A DNA stretch of 64,000 nucleotides. Origin: Euryarchaeota archaeon UBA23 (GTDB lineage: Archaea; Thermoplasmatota; Poseidoniia; Poseidoniales; Thalassarchaeaceae). A program made the position numbers and the translations under genes. The notes under the pieces are model-generated. The model saw nothing but the letters and a program-made list of their open reading frames with translations, did not search any database and was not told where the DNA came from. Of the stretch, positions 20,101 through 28,132 are shown piece after piece (the first letter of the stretch is position 1; each line of letters begins with the position of its first letter). The DNA is taken from contig DAIJ01000008.1 in the NCBI GenBank assembly GCA_002498725.1, forward strand, positions 1 to 64,000, read 5' to 3'.

Positions 20101-20872
20101 GGGTGCAATAATGGTAGAATCTCTACCTGCTCCATTTACGATAGACCCTCTCGATGGTGAACTATTAGAGTGGAGTATCCCTTTACTAGTACTTGAGAGC
20201 ATTCTCATACTCTTTGTTGGTATTGACTTGTGGATTGGCTCAAAGCGTGATAATGCCGGAAGAGAGACACAGCATAGTAGTTCAGGTAGAGGTTTTCGTG
20301 TTCTATCATATGCAATATTATCTTGGGGTCCAGCAGCAATTACTGCAGTGTTAAATGCTGTTTACCAAGGATACAAGAAAAAACAATCTGAAGCAGTAGG
20401 TATTTCAATTTTAGTTGCACCTATTGCTCTAATCTCTTTATCCAATTTAATACCAGAAATAAGAGATTTTATTCCTGAATTTTGCTACTTACTTGGACTT
20501 GTAATGATCATAGTAATTGGCTCTTCAATCCCATCAAAAAATGGTCACTGGACAATGATGGCAGTAATTGACTCACACATTCTTATTATTATTGCAATAA
20601 TCACTATCGGAGAGCCTATGCTGATACCTGTTTCATTCTTTGTCTTATCCACAATAATATGGATTGTTGGCATTCTACAGCTTCGGAAAATTTTACGCAT
20701 TATAGGACTAATAGATCTAATCCTAGGGGCCGGCCTTACTCTCCTAATATTCGGAAGTTCATCTGACCTAGGAGGTATCGGTCTATTTGCTCTCCTTGCA
20801 GTAATTGGTATTGAATTAGCACTTATCACATGGCTAAGTCAGAGAAATGAAAATGCCTTACTCAAAGATTGA
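17174..20872 (+). CDS. Giant polytopic membrane protein with acidic N-terminus, unknown function
   Basis: 1,232 residues from the ATG at 17,174. The frame is open to 17,015, but an upstream start would overlap pckA and leave no room for two divergent promoters. An acidic soluble head of about 75 residues (NLNLDDLDLDDFVK) is followed by well over 25 hydrophobic segments of 18-22 residues, almost without loops. A basic cytoplasmic-looking segment rich in Lys/Arg (AEMQATRKKKRELKETENIE) divides the protein at about residue 830, suggesting two multi-helix halves. No transporter signature, ATPase motif or conserved charged pore residue was recognised. The next gene encodes a membrane-anchored FKBP-like protein, possibly working with it. 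Confidence 0.8.
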   Translation: MGDNLNLDDLDLDDFVKSSIPSEKENKDPEIDEALGDLFDPFASPKSSDPGTISLDGSVLSAPEGDVISSMAQEGERRVNWAMMVAMIFVFSALSFVAGTAFPPIISIILLIALATIGFTFGERWVPNQELHLLGVTWVIISMKVLYGLAVELNHWELGSFLPISVELLGIVLLLLVALNVFVSYRYNHDAIAAQATLVLLSIGSTAGSVGGEIGVAIMILVATLLLHGLAWHRNSGNLAALGIAASNLWIGMHALTDGFTAGSLVIEPLDTPLILFVLLLVITAINAVMAAKFAREENWFSTGFDAVGLGKPGLWGVSISMGMVGALLTVASGREDIGYALGMVTFLGASFGGSYLVVRGVEAKRVILPLSIGGGVLTTILSLGFSMEPILQFDSYETFTILASILTGFVMLRDQHRVTDRVLWVGAIAVLILLVVLIPVESTENGGDGGVVLLVLLSILHIGTASLALLRKAPSLAGVTVLLPWTWIVIEELIEETIRTILIANDILDPGSIIEFSAEPLAVYLGISAILMMVVNLKMGEKGINLASGFLGITEISASIRDSGALQLWSMGLWIPLVTILVMSQLGGFTGPTLLALTSLLFALHIVVEFLGRRVGSPVTMLATMALSASILSWRHGFNELWMIITAFSVFSVLARTDTSKEATYTNGIALVSLPILVSISSKQPVIILQETASVPNFDISMIAIICAGLVLSIYLPKAEKMEKLLKPAAASLWLLILSIGLSLQEEAVSATYLGIGFFVISSIWLVARGEIRAEIKSMTIRDARVDLARKSKTQAATLGTGQISSYDTRIAEMQATRKKKRELKETENIEELYTTDVSHNPRIVTMILMIVLFTGIVNGFLFGPSPAVIFLIGAFSIILISIARQRTRSMSLELPTILGIELPIAISIGGMLGILLAGHLNPGSSNRELFDLLVVIILILIFCIISIWKNKNLLDRIPIASDWFVLPLSLGLIMGAIMVESLPAPFTIDPLDGELLEWSIPLLVLESILILFVGIDLWIGSKRDNAGRETQHSSSGRGFRVLSYAILSWGPAAITAVLNAVYQGYKKKQSEAVGISILVAPIALISLSNLIPEIRDFIPEFCYLLGLVMIIVIGSSIPSKNGHWTMMAVIDSHILIIIAIITIGEPMLIPVSFFVLSTIIWIVGILQLRKILRIIGLIDLILGAGLTLLIFGSSSDLGGIGLFALLAVIGIELALITWLSQRNENALLKD

Positions 20873-20963
20873 ATTTTGGTGCTTTCCCGATCATCCATTT
20901 TTATGGTTCGAAAAGAAACACGAAATACCAACCTTGATGACTGACGGGCGATGGTAGCATATC

Positions 20964-21920
20964 GTGTCAGGCAGTTGGATATCCGATACCCCGGATGAAG
21001 TAGAACATCCAACAGTGCCACTAGGGATCAATGAAATGACAATTCCAAGAGCCGCAATACTACTTTCTTTAGCAACAGCGGCATTACTAATTTTATCGAC
21101 GATTGTAGTTGGATACAGTGCCTACGTTTTCGCTACAAAAAATGCTGAAGCATTTACTCCTACTGACGTTGATTTGATTAAAGACGGAGAAGGAAGATGG
21201 TTATGGGAAGTTGATCTTCTATTTGATACATGTAATTCTAGACTTGATGATTGGGACTGGCCTGATAGTCTCTCAGAACAAGATGATGAGTTCCTATATC
21301 CTGGGGAATTACGTTGTGATTGGGAACATCAAGGACAAGGAGATAGAGCTGTTGTTGTTATTTACAATAGAGGTATTCAATCACTTGATTTAGTTCTAGA
21401 AATTTCGGGAGGTGGTGTTGTTTTTGAAACCGAAGGTGATGCTGACCTAACACTCGATACTATTGCAGGAAATGGTACCGCTTTCATAGAACTTGAATTA
21501 AGTGATGATGTTACCGAACATGATATTTCAATTATAGCAACACACCTACAAGTTATTGAAGCGGAAGTTATTCTTGATGTACATATCTTTGAAGGAGTCA
21601 ATAATAGAGAAATTCACACTACTGATGGAGATAACCTCGAAGTACATTACAAGGTTTGGAATGCCGATACTGATGAACTTCTAGATGAAGGTGATCTTCC
21701 TGTCACTGCTGGAGATCAAGACAATTACATAGAGGGTTTTGGATGGTCTGCAATAGGGCTTGATATAGATGATGATCGTGGTCTTATCCCGGGCATAGAT
21801 ACTGGAACTACCCATACTACTCTTCTTCCACCACAGATTGCCTATGGCAATAGTGATGGACATGAATTAGAAGATGCTTGGTTGCGTTTTGAATTAAAGG
21901 TCAACAGGGTAACCATCTAA
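20964..21920 (+). CDS. Membrane-anchored FKBP-like protein
   Basis: 318 residues from a GTG start; an ATG at 21,036 is an alternative. One transmembrane helix at roughly residues 29-53 (LLSLATAALLILSTIVVG) leaves a large outside domain. The middle (about 60-200) is Asp-rich with beta-sandwich-like strands. The last 115 residues follow the FKBP-type peptidyl-prolyl isomerase plan: GDNLEVHYKVWNAD near the domain start, then LIPGIDTG, LLPPQIAYGN and the final WLRFELKV strand, which correspond to the family's VHYTG, VIPGWEEG, IPPELAYG and LVFEVEL blocks. Several active-site aromatics of FKBP12 are not obviously present, so it may be a divergent or inactive isomerase that binds or folds surface proteins. 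Confidence 0.65.
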   Translation: MSGSWISDTPDEVEHPTVPLGINEMTIPRAAILLSLATAALLILSTIVVGYSAYVFATKNAEAFTPTDVDLIKDGEGRWLWEVDLLFDTCNSRLDDWDWPDSLSEQDDEFLYPGELRCDWEHQGQGDRAVVVIYNRGIQSLDLVLEISGGGVVFETEGDADLTLDTIAGNGTAFIELELSDDVTEHDISIIATHLQVIEAEVILDVHIFEGVNNREIHTTDGDNLEVHYKVWNADTDELLDEGDLPVTAGDQDNYIEGFGWSAIGLDIDDDRGLIPGIDTGTTHTTLLPPQIAYGNSDGHELEDAWLRFELKVNRVTI

Positions 21921-21968
21921 CTGAAATAAAGACGAAAAAGACTTGACCTCTACATGGGAGCGATAAAC

Positions 21969-23276
21969 ATGAATAATAAGGAGGCCAATCACTTTGCTCT
22001 TGATCCATCAGAAGAGGTCGTGAAGCGTGCAAACAAACTTTGCAAGGCAACTTCTAATCGGAAAGGAGAACCAAAATTCTACATTACTGAAGAAATGAGT
22101 AGGTTATCTACTCCATGGTCAATAGCTCAAGCACGTGCTAATCAAATTGATCCCGACTCACTGCCTGCAGGCGTTATTCTTGATGCTGCTGCTGGTTCTG
22201 GGACACAACTTATTGCATTTACTCAAGGCCTTAAAAGGCCTGGTTTAGGAATAGAATTAGATCCTGAAGTGGCTTTGATGTGTGCGGCAAATATGTATAT
22301 TTCATCGTCAAAAGATGATCTGCAGAGATCGATGGATAGGGTGTTGATCGGAGATGGAACAGATGCCGAAAGTGCAATAGCCTCCTATTGGAATAGTCTT
22401 CGTCAATCTGGCACACGTGCTCATCCACCAGTAGCTATGTTACATCTTGACCCCGCACGCCCAACAGATGCTCAACGTCATGAAATTGATGAAATGCAAC
22501 CATCAATAACTCCGTTACTAAAGGCATGGTCAACACATCTTGAAACTGGGCCACGTGGTCCTGCTATTCTTCTTGATCTGTCACCGAGATTAAGCGAAGA
22601 ACAAAGAGCACTTGTTGATGCAATCTTAGAAACGTCATTCCCAGGTACCCCGCGCACTTGGGAATGGCTTAGTCAGGGTGGTGGAAGAATTGATCGACTA
22701 TCTGTATGGGTAGGTTCAATATCCTCACTTAAACCTGTTAGATGTGTTAGAATGGGGCGTAAAAAAGTAATGGCAACTATTGAAGGGAGTCCAAGATCAA
22801 GTGAAATTACTAAACTAAACAAACCACCACCATATGGAGCTTGGATTACTATATTAGATCCCGCTCTTATCCAGTCTGGACTACATGAAACGTGGTTAGA
22901 AAAAGTATTGCATGAAGATGCAGGTAGTTCTTGGCTAAGAATGGATGGAAGAAGGCCCTTGTTAATTAGTACTGAGCCGCTAATTATTGATGAGGAAACT
23001 GAAGCTTTTGTAATAGCAAGTGGAGAAATTGTACAACACAGACTTAGCCCGCCTGAACTAAGTACAATTCAATTGGTTTCTGATGCATGCGAGCGAGCAG
23101 GCATAGGAAAGGTCACCCTACGTTGTTCATTAGACCCTGAAATTCATCCGACTCTACAACGTCGTTTAGATAAGGCCCTAAAAGAAGTTGAAGGCCCTAG
23201 AGGGTTCATGGTTGATTTAGATCTTGACAGAGGTAGTGGTAGTCATACTCTATACATTGTTTGTCGAGAGAAGTGA
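21969..23276 (+). CDS. Class I SAM-dependent methyltransferase (THUMP-like family)
   Basis: 435 residues from the ATG at 21,969, which has GGGAG eight bases before it; an ATG 15 bases upstream is possible. The SAM-binding core is visible: motif I VILDAAAGSGTQLIAF (about residue 67), the acidic residue ending the next strand in LGIELDPEV, and a DPARP motif at about 160, the catalytic-loop position. This order and the C-terminal region resemble methyltransferases with a C-terminal THUMP-like domain, a family without a firmly assigned substrate, probably RNA. It lies directly before the ribosomal protein operon; its stop overlaps the likely promoter of that operon. Confidence 0.7.
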   Translation: MNNKEANHFALDPSEEVVKRANKLCKATSNRKGEPKFYITEEMSRLSTPWSIAQARANQIDPDSLPAGVILDAAAGSGTQLIAFTQGLKRPGLGIELDPEVALMCAANMYISSSKDDLQRSMDRVLIGDGTDAESAIASYWNSLRQSGTRAHPPVAMLHLDPARPTDAQRHEIDEMQPSITPLLKAWSTHLETGPRGPAILLDLSPRLSEEQRALVDAILETSFPGTPRTWEWLSQGGGRIDRLSVWVGSISSLKPVRCVRMGRKKVMATIEGSPRSSEITKLNKPPPYGAWITILDPALIQSGLHETWLEKVLHEDAGSSWLRMDGRRPLLISTEPLIIDEETEAFVIASGEIVQHRLSPPELSTIQLVSDACERAGIGKVTLRCSLDPEIHPTLQRRLDKALKEVEGPRGFMVDLDLDRGSGSHTLYIVCREK

Positions 23277-23299
23277 ATAAAATATCATTTTTAGGCGAA

Positions 23300-23405
23300 A
23301 AATGCGCCCCGTAGGGGCGTCCGTCTGATTCAAATAGAGAAGGTAGGTCGGCTGGATGCCCTATGAGGGCCATCGGGCAACCGATGAACACGGGGGAACC
23401 GTACT
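23300..23405 (+). promoter_or_regulatory. Structured leader of the S13-S4-S11-RpoD operon
   Basis: A TATA-like AATAAAATA at about 23,277-23,285 predicts a start near 23,305, giving a leader of about 100 nt. Three perfect hairpins can be read: CGCCCC-GTA-GGGGCG at 23,305-23,319, GCCCT-ATG-AGGGC at 23,358-23,370, and CATCGG-GCAA-CCGATG at 23,371-23,386 with a GNRA tetraloop. The second and third stack without a spacer and lie about 20 nt before the S13 start codon. This is the layout expected of a ribosomal-protein autoregulatory leader; which protein binds is unknown. Confidence 0.55.
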
Positions 23406-23873
23406 ATGACAAAAGTGAATGAAACAGAACTTGGAGATGATTTCTCCTACATCCTAAGGCTTGCAGAATCTGATATTGACGGACTTAGGCCTATCGCTCA
23501 AGGGCTGACTTCAATAAATGGAGTAGGTCAAAGAACTGCTGTACAGATATGCAGAATGGCAAATATAGATGGTGCGAAACTTGGCGGGCATCTAAATGAA
23601 GAAGAGCAAGATAGGATTAGAAGCACAATAGATGAATATGCTATCAATGTACCTTGGTGGTTAGTAAATAGACAGCGTGATTTGCAATCAAATGAAGATG
23701 CGCACATCATTGGAACTGAAGTAAAACTAACTCGAAATGATGATGTTTCTCGTTTGGCGGCGATTAAGACATATCGAGGTATCAGACATCGCAGTGGCCA
23801 CAAGGTTCGTGGACAGCGATTAAGAAGTAATGGCAGAAGTGGAAGCACATTAGGTGTGCAGAGGAAAAAGTGA
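23406..23873 (+). CDS. rps13: 30S ribosomal protein S13
   Basis: 155 residues, archaeal S13 (uS13) length. Recognised by the helix-two-turn-helix segment GLTSINGVGQRTAVQICRMA near residue 36 and the C-terminal basic tail with YRGIRHRSGHKVRGQR, which contacts 16S rRNA and the tRNAs in the small-subunit head. First gene of the classical archaeal order S13-S4-S11-RpoD, with a structured leader directly upstream. S4 follows after 10 bases. No unusual features inside the protein. Confidence 0.97.
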   Translation: MTKVNETELGDDFSYILRLAESDIDGLRPIAQGLTSINGVGQRTAVQICRMANIDGAKLGGHLNEEEQDRIRSTIDEYAINVPWWLVNRQRDLQSNEDAHIIGTEVKLTRNDDVSRLAAIKTYRGIRHRSGHKVRGQRLRSNGRSGSTLGVQRKK

Positions 23874-23883
23874 GGTGTGAAAT

Positions 23884-24579
23884 ATGGGGCATCCTAAATT
23901 TGCAAGACCAAAAACTCAGACACCTACTCACCCATGGAAGGCTGCTCGTATAGAAGAAGAGCATGCATTAAAACAGCAATTCGGCTTGAAGAAAGTTGGC
24001 GGTATGCGAGAAATTTGGAGAGAAAAATCAGCACTGAGAAGACACAGGAATCAGGCTATGAAACTAATTGGAAGGGTGGATTCTTCAGAAGGTCACTATT
24101 CTCGTGAAAAAGAAGACCTGATCAATTCATTATATCGTAAAGGCCTCTTAGCCGAGGGATCTAACGTAGACGATGTTCTACAAATTACTGTAGAACATAT
24201 GCTGGCAAGAAGATTACAATCAGTCGTTTACTACCGAGGACTTGCACCATCAATGAGGGCTGCAAGAAATATGATTGTTCATGGCCATATTTCTATAGGA
24301 AACCAAAGAATGACTGTTCCTGGTTACAAAATTCTGAGAGATGAAGAAGAAATTCTTGGATACAGTGCTAACTCCCCTTTTTCCAATCCTAAGCATCCAT
24401 TCAGAGAAGAAATGGAACAACTACGTATGACTCGTATGAATGATGAAGATGAAGAAATTGAGGAAGTTGGCGGAATAAAAGCAACTTCTGATAATGATGA
24501 TTTTGTAAAACAAATAAAATCTGATGAGAGTAATGCTCCATCAATTGAAGATACAATACCTGAAGGAGGCGACGAATAA
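23884..24579 (+). CDS. rps4: 30S ribosomal protein S4 with acidic C-terminal extension
   Basis: 231 residues. The first 175 match archaeal S4 (uS4): [17 protein letters not shown] at the N-terminus, the RNA-binding S4 domain around [18 protein letters not shown] and [14 protein letters not shown]. The last 50 or so residues are strongly acidic ([11 protein letters not shown], ending [10 protein letters not shown]), a tail that most archaeal S4 proteins lack or have shorter. Start preceded by GAGGTGTGA. The stop codon overlaps the start of S11 by one base (TAATG), so the two genes are translationally coupled. S4 is an early 16S rRNA binder and a known autoregulator in bacteria, relevant to the hairpins upstream of the operon. 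Confidence 0.96.
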   Translation: MGHPKFARPKTQTPTHPWKAARIEEEHALKQQFGLKKVGGMREIWREKSALRRHRNQAMKLIGRVDSSEGHYSREKEDLINSLYRKGLLAEGSNVDDVLQITVEHMLARRLQSVVYYRGLAPSMRAARNMIVHGHISIGNQRMTVPGYKILRDEEEILGYSANSPFSNPKHPFREEMEQLRMTRMNDEDEEIEEVGGIKATSDNDDFVKQIKSDESNAPSIEDTIPEGGDE

Positions 24580-24959
24580 TGTCTCACAAAGCAATTCTAC
24601 ATATTTTCAGCACATACAACAATGTGTTAATTACTGCTACTGATCTTACTGGTGCTGAAACTATTGCTAAAGTCTCAGGTGGCATGGTAACTAAGAAAGG
24701 AAGTGATGCTGGTGGACAATTTGCGGCAACACGTGCGGCTGAACTTGTAGCAGAAATGCTTGCTGACAAGGAATTTAATCAAGTAATCGTGAAATATAGA
24801 GGCGCAGGAGGAAATCGATCACATAGTGCACCTGGTGCTACAGCTGCTATACGTGCTCTAACTCGTGCGGGTGTTCAAATTACTAGGATTGAAGATGTTA
24901 CTCCTATACCTACGGATGGAACAAAAAAGAAGGGCGGTCGAAGAGGCCGAAGGGTCTGA
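24579..24959 (+). CDS. rps11: 30S ribosomal protein S11
   Basis: 126 residues, archaeal S11 (uS11). Recognised by [22 protein letters not shown] at the start, [21 protein letters not shown], and the conserved basic C-terminus with GGRRGRRV that reaches the mRNA path on the platform of the small subunit. Starts within the stop of S4. rpoD follows after ten bases with a GAGGTGA ribosome-binding site. Ordinary length and composition. Confidence 0.97.
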   Translation: MSHKAILHIFSTYNNVLITATDLTGAETIAKVSGGMVTKKGSDAGGQFAATRAAELVAEMLADKEFNQVIVKYRGAGGNRSHSAPGATAAIRALTRAGVQITRIEDVTPIPTDGTKKKGGRRGRRV

Positions 24960-24969
24960 GGTGATTAGA

Positions 24970-25959
24970 ATGGTGAAAATAGAAGTAATAGAAGAACTTG
25001 ACGAAAAGATGGTTTTGCTGCTAAAAGATACAGATCGCGCCTTTGCAAATGCATTGCGCCGATCACTCATGTCAGATACCCCAAAAATGTCAATAGAAAC
25101 GGTTAGATTCCAGATGGGGTCTTTTGATCTTTGTATATCTTGTAGTCATCTGAATCCTGCTGCAGTTGCTCGTGAATCATCAGGAGGAAGTGGTTGTGAC
25201 AATTGTGGCAAGAAACTAGAGAAAGAAGGAGTTGACTATACTGTGTGGGAAACAAATGGAGCACTTCCAGATGAAATGATCGCACAACGTCTTGCAATGA
25301 TACCAATACCTACTAATCATGAAGATTATTATTATGAAGAAACATGTCCTACTTGTAAAGATTTAGTTCCTGAAGATCGTGGATGTCCTGCGTGTAATAT
25401 GATTTACACCTGCAAAGCATTTGGTAGTGAAGAGGGGGTTACCGTTACTGCTGGAGACATGATATTCCTAGGTGATCAAAGCCTTGAGATTCCTGAACAC
25501 TATCGTAATATCCCAATTACTCGCCTTTTCAAAGGTCAAATGCTAGAGTTTTATGCTACCGCTGTAATGGGCACTGGAGATCAGCATGCAAAATGGTCTC
25601 CTGTAAATGGAGTTGCTTTTTCACCTCGAAAAGTTGGAGTAATTAACAATAAAACGAAGGCAAAGGTACTTTGGAACTTTAATCTAAGTGTAACTGCTAA
25701 AGATTTTGATAAGGATGGTCGTCTAGAAGATATTTCAAAAGTTAATGAGTTGATGATGGATCTAAATCATGTTGGAGATGGAACAGAAGAAAAGGTGGAA
25801 TTCAAGCAAGCAATTACCCTAGAAGAAATACCTGGAGAATTCATCTTTTCTTTTGAAACCGATGGATCTATGAAGCCTCAGATAGCTCTCAAGAAGGCAT
25901 CTGAGGTTCTTTCAAAAAGATTCAATTCGTTGAGCGAAGATCTTGCATCAGTTCTTTGA
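24970..25959 (+). CDS. rpoD: DNA-directed RNA polymerase subunit D with an extra Cys-rich insertion
   Basis: 329 residues from the ATG at 24,970, preceded by GAGGTGA. Core subunit D (homologue of bacterial alpha and eukaryotic Rpb3), which dimerises with L and starts polymerase assembly: DTDRAFANALRRSLMSDTP and DEMIAQRLAMIPIPT are the dimerisation motifs. Two cysteine groups are present. C126/C129 with C139/C142/C148 are in the position of the archaeal domain 3 that often holds an Fe-S cluster, here spaced more like a zinc ribbon. C55/C58 with C76/C79 lie in an insertion of about 45 residues between the first motif and the MIAQRL helix, where other archaeal RpoD proteins I know are continuous. 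At 329 residues it is longer than the usual 260-270. Confidence 0.95.
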   Translation: MVKIEVIEELDEKMVLLLKDTDRAFANALRRSLMSDTPKMSIETVRFQMGSFDLCISCSHLNPAAVARESSGGSGCDNCGKKLEKEGVDYTVWETNGALPDEMIAQRLAMIPIPTNHEDYYYEETCPTCKDLVPEDRGCPACNMIYTCKAFGSEEGVTVTAGDMIFLGDQSLEIPEHYRNIPITRLFKGQMLEFYATAVMGTGDQHAKWSPVNGVAFSPRKVGVINNKTKAKVLWNFNLSVTAKDFDKDGRLEDISKVNELMMDLNHVGDGTEEKVEFKQAITLEEIPGEFIFSFETDGSMKPQIALKKASEVLSKRFNSLSEDLASVL

Positions 25960-26004
25960 TTGTTGAGCCGTAGACTTCTTGCATAAGTGCAGAGATGATA
26001 TCCT

Positions 26005-26979
26005 ATGAATGCCGTTCTTGGGCGGGGTACATGCGGCGGGCACCTAACATTATTATTCACTGTAGAAGATTCTTCAGAAGATGACATGTTTCAGGGAAGT
26101 CTTGGGGCTGGGATCTGCTTGGAAGATGGGATTGAAGCTATAGCCAGAGGTAAAAAAGGAGATTTCGAATTAACTGTTGATTTCCTATCGGGTACAGGAA
26201 ATCAAGAAATGTATCGCCAAATTTTAGACTTATTAGCCGAGGAAATTTCTGACTTCAAAGAATATACATGGGATATTGCAATCAAAATGAGACTTCCTGC
26301 TTCACATGGATTTGGAATGTCTGCTGCTGGTGCAATTTCCTCTTCAATCGCATTCCAGCGAGCACTTGGATTACCCCATGAAGAAAGTCTACGTAGAGCA
26401 TATAGGAATGCACATCGAATTGAAAGAATTAATTCTACTGGACTTGGAGATGTGACGGCGCTTGCATATGGCGGTGTCGAGCTACGAGTGAAACCTGGAT
26501 CTCCTTTTTCTGGAAAGAAACTAGAAACTGGTCCCGGTGTTGCTAAGAGTTGGAAGAAATCAGCAGATTTAGTCTTGGCTTGGCGTTCGAATCCTGGAAG
26601 ACATACTTCTGAATATATTGACAATTCTGAATGGAAGTCACTGATATCAAAAGCAGGTAAAACGGAAATGGAAAAATTAACCAAAGGAGAATGGAATTAT
26701 TCTCGATGGAAGGATTTACTTGATTCTGCAACTCATTTTTCAAATAATTCCGGGCTTGCATCTGATGCTTCTAGAGCCAGATTGATGGAAAAAGCAAGAA
26801 AGGCAGTAAGTACTGTTGAATTTGCTAATGAGGTTTCAGTAATGTTTTGTATGCTTGGTGAAAGTGTTGTGATCTTACCTAATAAGTTAGATAGTAATCT
26901 ATCACTGGATAAATTACCATCTGAATTAGAAAAACAAGGATTGGAATCTACGATTACAAAAATTGGTAATCTAGTCTAA
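26005..26979 (+). CDS. Pantoate kinase (archaeal GHMP kinase family)
   Basis: 324 residues of the GHMP kinase superfamily, closest to the archaeal family now known as pantoate kinase, which phosphorylates pantoate in the archaeal route to coenzyme A. Diagnostic parts are LPASHGFGMSAAGAISSSIAFQRALG (the GHMP glycine/serine-rich ATP loop, around residue 98) and STGLGDVTALAYGGVELRVKPGSP (around 145), both typical of this family. The N-terminus GTCGGHLTLLF replaces the family's PAHITGFF. It lies 45 bases after rpoD and may be co-transcribed with the ribosomal operon. A homoserine or mevalonate kinase role is less likely because of the GLGDV motif. Confidence 0.75.
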   Translation: MNAVLGRGTCGGHLTLLFTVEDSSEDDMFQGSLGAGICLEDGIEAIARGKKGDFELTVDFLSGTGNQEMYRQILDLLAEEISDFKEYTWDIAIKMRLPASHGFGMSAAGAISSSIAFQRALGLPHEESLRRAYRNAHRIERINSTGLGDVTALAYGGVELRVKPGSPFSGKKLETGPGVAKSWKKSADLVLAWRSNPGRHTSEYIDNSEWKSLISKAGKTEMEKLTKGEWNYSRWKDLLDSATHFSNNSGLASDASRARLMEKARKAVSTVEFANEVSVMFCMLGESVVILPNKLDSNLSLDKLPSELEKQGLESTITKIGNLV

Positions 26980-26991
26980 TTAATGACATTT

Positions 26992-28050
26992 TTACGAATG
27001 ATGGCCACCAGATCTTTTTTCATGAAATTCATCAAGTGGAGTTAGATCAAGAGGGCTAGCATCAAGAAGGATGGCTCCTTTAATTTTCAATGACTCCGTG
27101 AAGCCATGGCGATAAACAATTGCTCCTTGACCATATTCATTCACATATCTGTCAACTTGTTTCTGAGTTTTCTTTCTAGGGAATCGCAAATCGGCTCCAA
27201 AGAAATGCTTAGCATCTATCCAAGCACAAGGCACTCCATTGATTCTAACATCATCTAGTAGAAGAAGATCAGGAGTAACTATCGCTCGACCTTCCGATTC
27301 TTTTTGTTCCTTGAGTAAATCATCCTGTTTACGGAACCTTATACCAAGATTCTCGAAGTATGAAAATAAAATTTCTTCGAATACTTCAGCGGCACTCTGA
27401 GTATCTGATTGATTAACTGAACTAACTTTATCTGCTTCCTCGGCTTTAGAAAATTCATTTTGATCCCTCTTATTCATTTTCTTAGGATCCTTAAGAGTCT
27501 CTTTAATTCTATTTTTTGACCAGCCACGACCTGTAAGTATTGCACGGAATGTGTTGACAGGGGGCGCGTCAAATCTTTGAGCTAGTGTGAGAACCCCTTC
27601 TCCTGCGTCATAGCGTCTTCTTAATTGATTAGAATTTCGCATCAAACGCCCATGAGAGTGAACGCTTTTCTCCTGGTTAAGTGCTCCACGAAGAGACAAT
27701 GCTTGCTCAATTGAAATTGGAAATTGGCTTATTTCATCTCTAATATCATCTACTCTTTCCTCTGGAAGAAAACCGAACTCTCCTGGTTTGATTACTATCT
27801 CTCCTACTTTCTTCTGGATAGGTTTAGCGATGGCATTAGTTTGCCATTTCAAATCACTAATCTCAGGTGGTGGGTCGATGTCTTTCGGAATTCCCATTGG
27901 TGGAGGATCTTGGTGGAAACGGCCTAGTGCGCGTTCCATGGCTTCTGGCTCACCGGTTGCCCATGGAATATGCTTGGCGCCATTGCCTGATTTTTGACGC
28001 GGACGACGGCGTCTGCGACGATTGGAAGGCTCCTTCTCTTCACTCAACAA
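26992..28050 (-). CDS. TPD-motif nuclease resembling eukaryotic CDIN1 (C15orf41)
   Basis: 352 residues from a TTG start (no ATG before Met38, which is an alternative). A basic N-terminus (NRRRRRRPRQK) is followed by helical HTH-like segments: residues about 130-190 include LRRRYDAGEGVLTLAQRF and FRAILTGRGWSKNRIKETL. The C-terminal 110 residues form a PD-(D/E)xK-type nuclease: TPDLLL near 258, then WIDAKHFFG near 274, then the KQVDRYVNEYGQGAIVYRHGF segment. TPD...WI(D/E)xK, the Phe-Gly pair and YxxxYGxGxVxYxxGF correspond closely to the human codanin-1-interacting nuclease CDIN1. The gene is convergent with pantoate kinase (12 bases apart) and stands apart from leuS. Substrate unknown; structure-specific DNA or RNA cleavage is inferred. 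Confidence 0.7.
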   Translation of the reverse strand: MLSEEKEPSNRRRRRRPRQKSGNGAKHIPWATGEPEAMERALGRFHQDPPPMGIPKDIDPPPEISDLKWQTNAIAKPIQKKVGEIVIKPGEFGFLPEERVDDIRDEISQFPISIEQALSLRGALNQEKSVHSHGRLMRNSNQLRRRYDAGEGVLTLAQRFDAPPVNTFRAILTGRGWSKNRIKETLKDPKKMNKRDQNEFSKAEEADKVSSVNQSDTQSAAEVFEEILFSYFENLGIRFRKQDDLLKEQKESEGRAIVTPDLLLLDDVRINGVPCAWIDAKHFFGADLRFPRKKTQKQVDRYVNEYGQGAIVYRHGFTESLKIKGAILLDASPLDLTPLDEFHEKRSGGHHS

Positions 28051-28132
28051 TCAATCCGAACGACTGCTTGTCCATGAACTCTCGCAATCTTAATCGACAC
28101 TAATATCGGAGAATATTAAACTTGAAGGGGTC

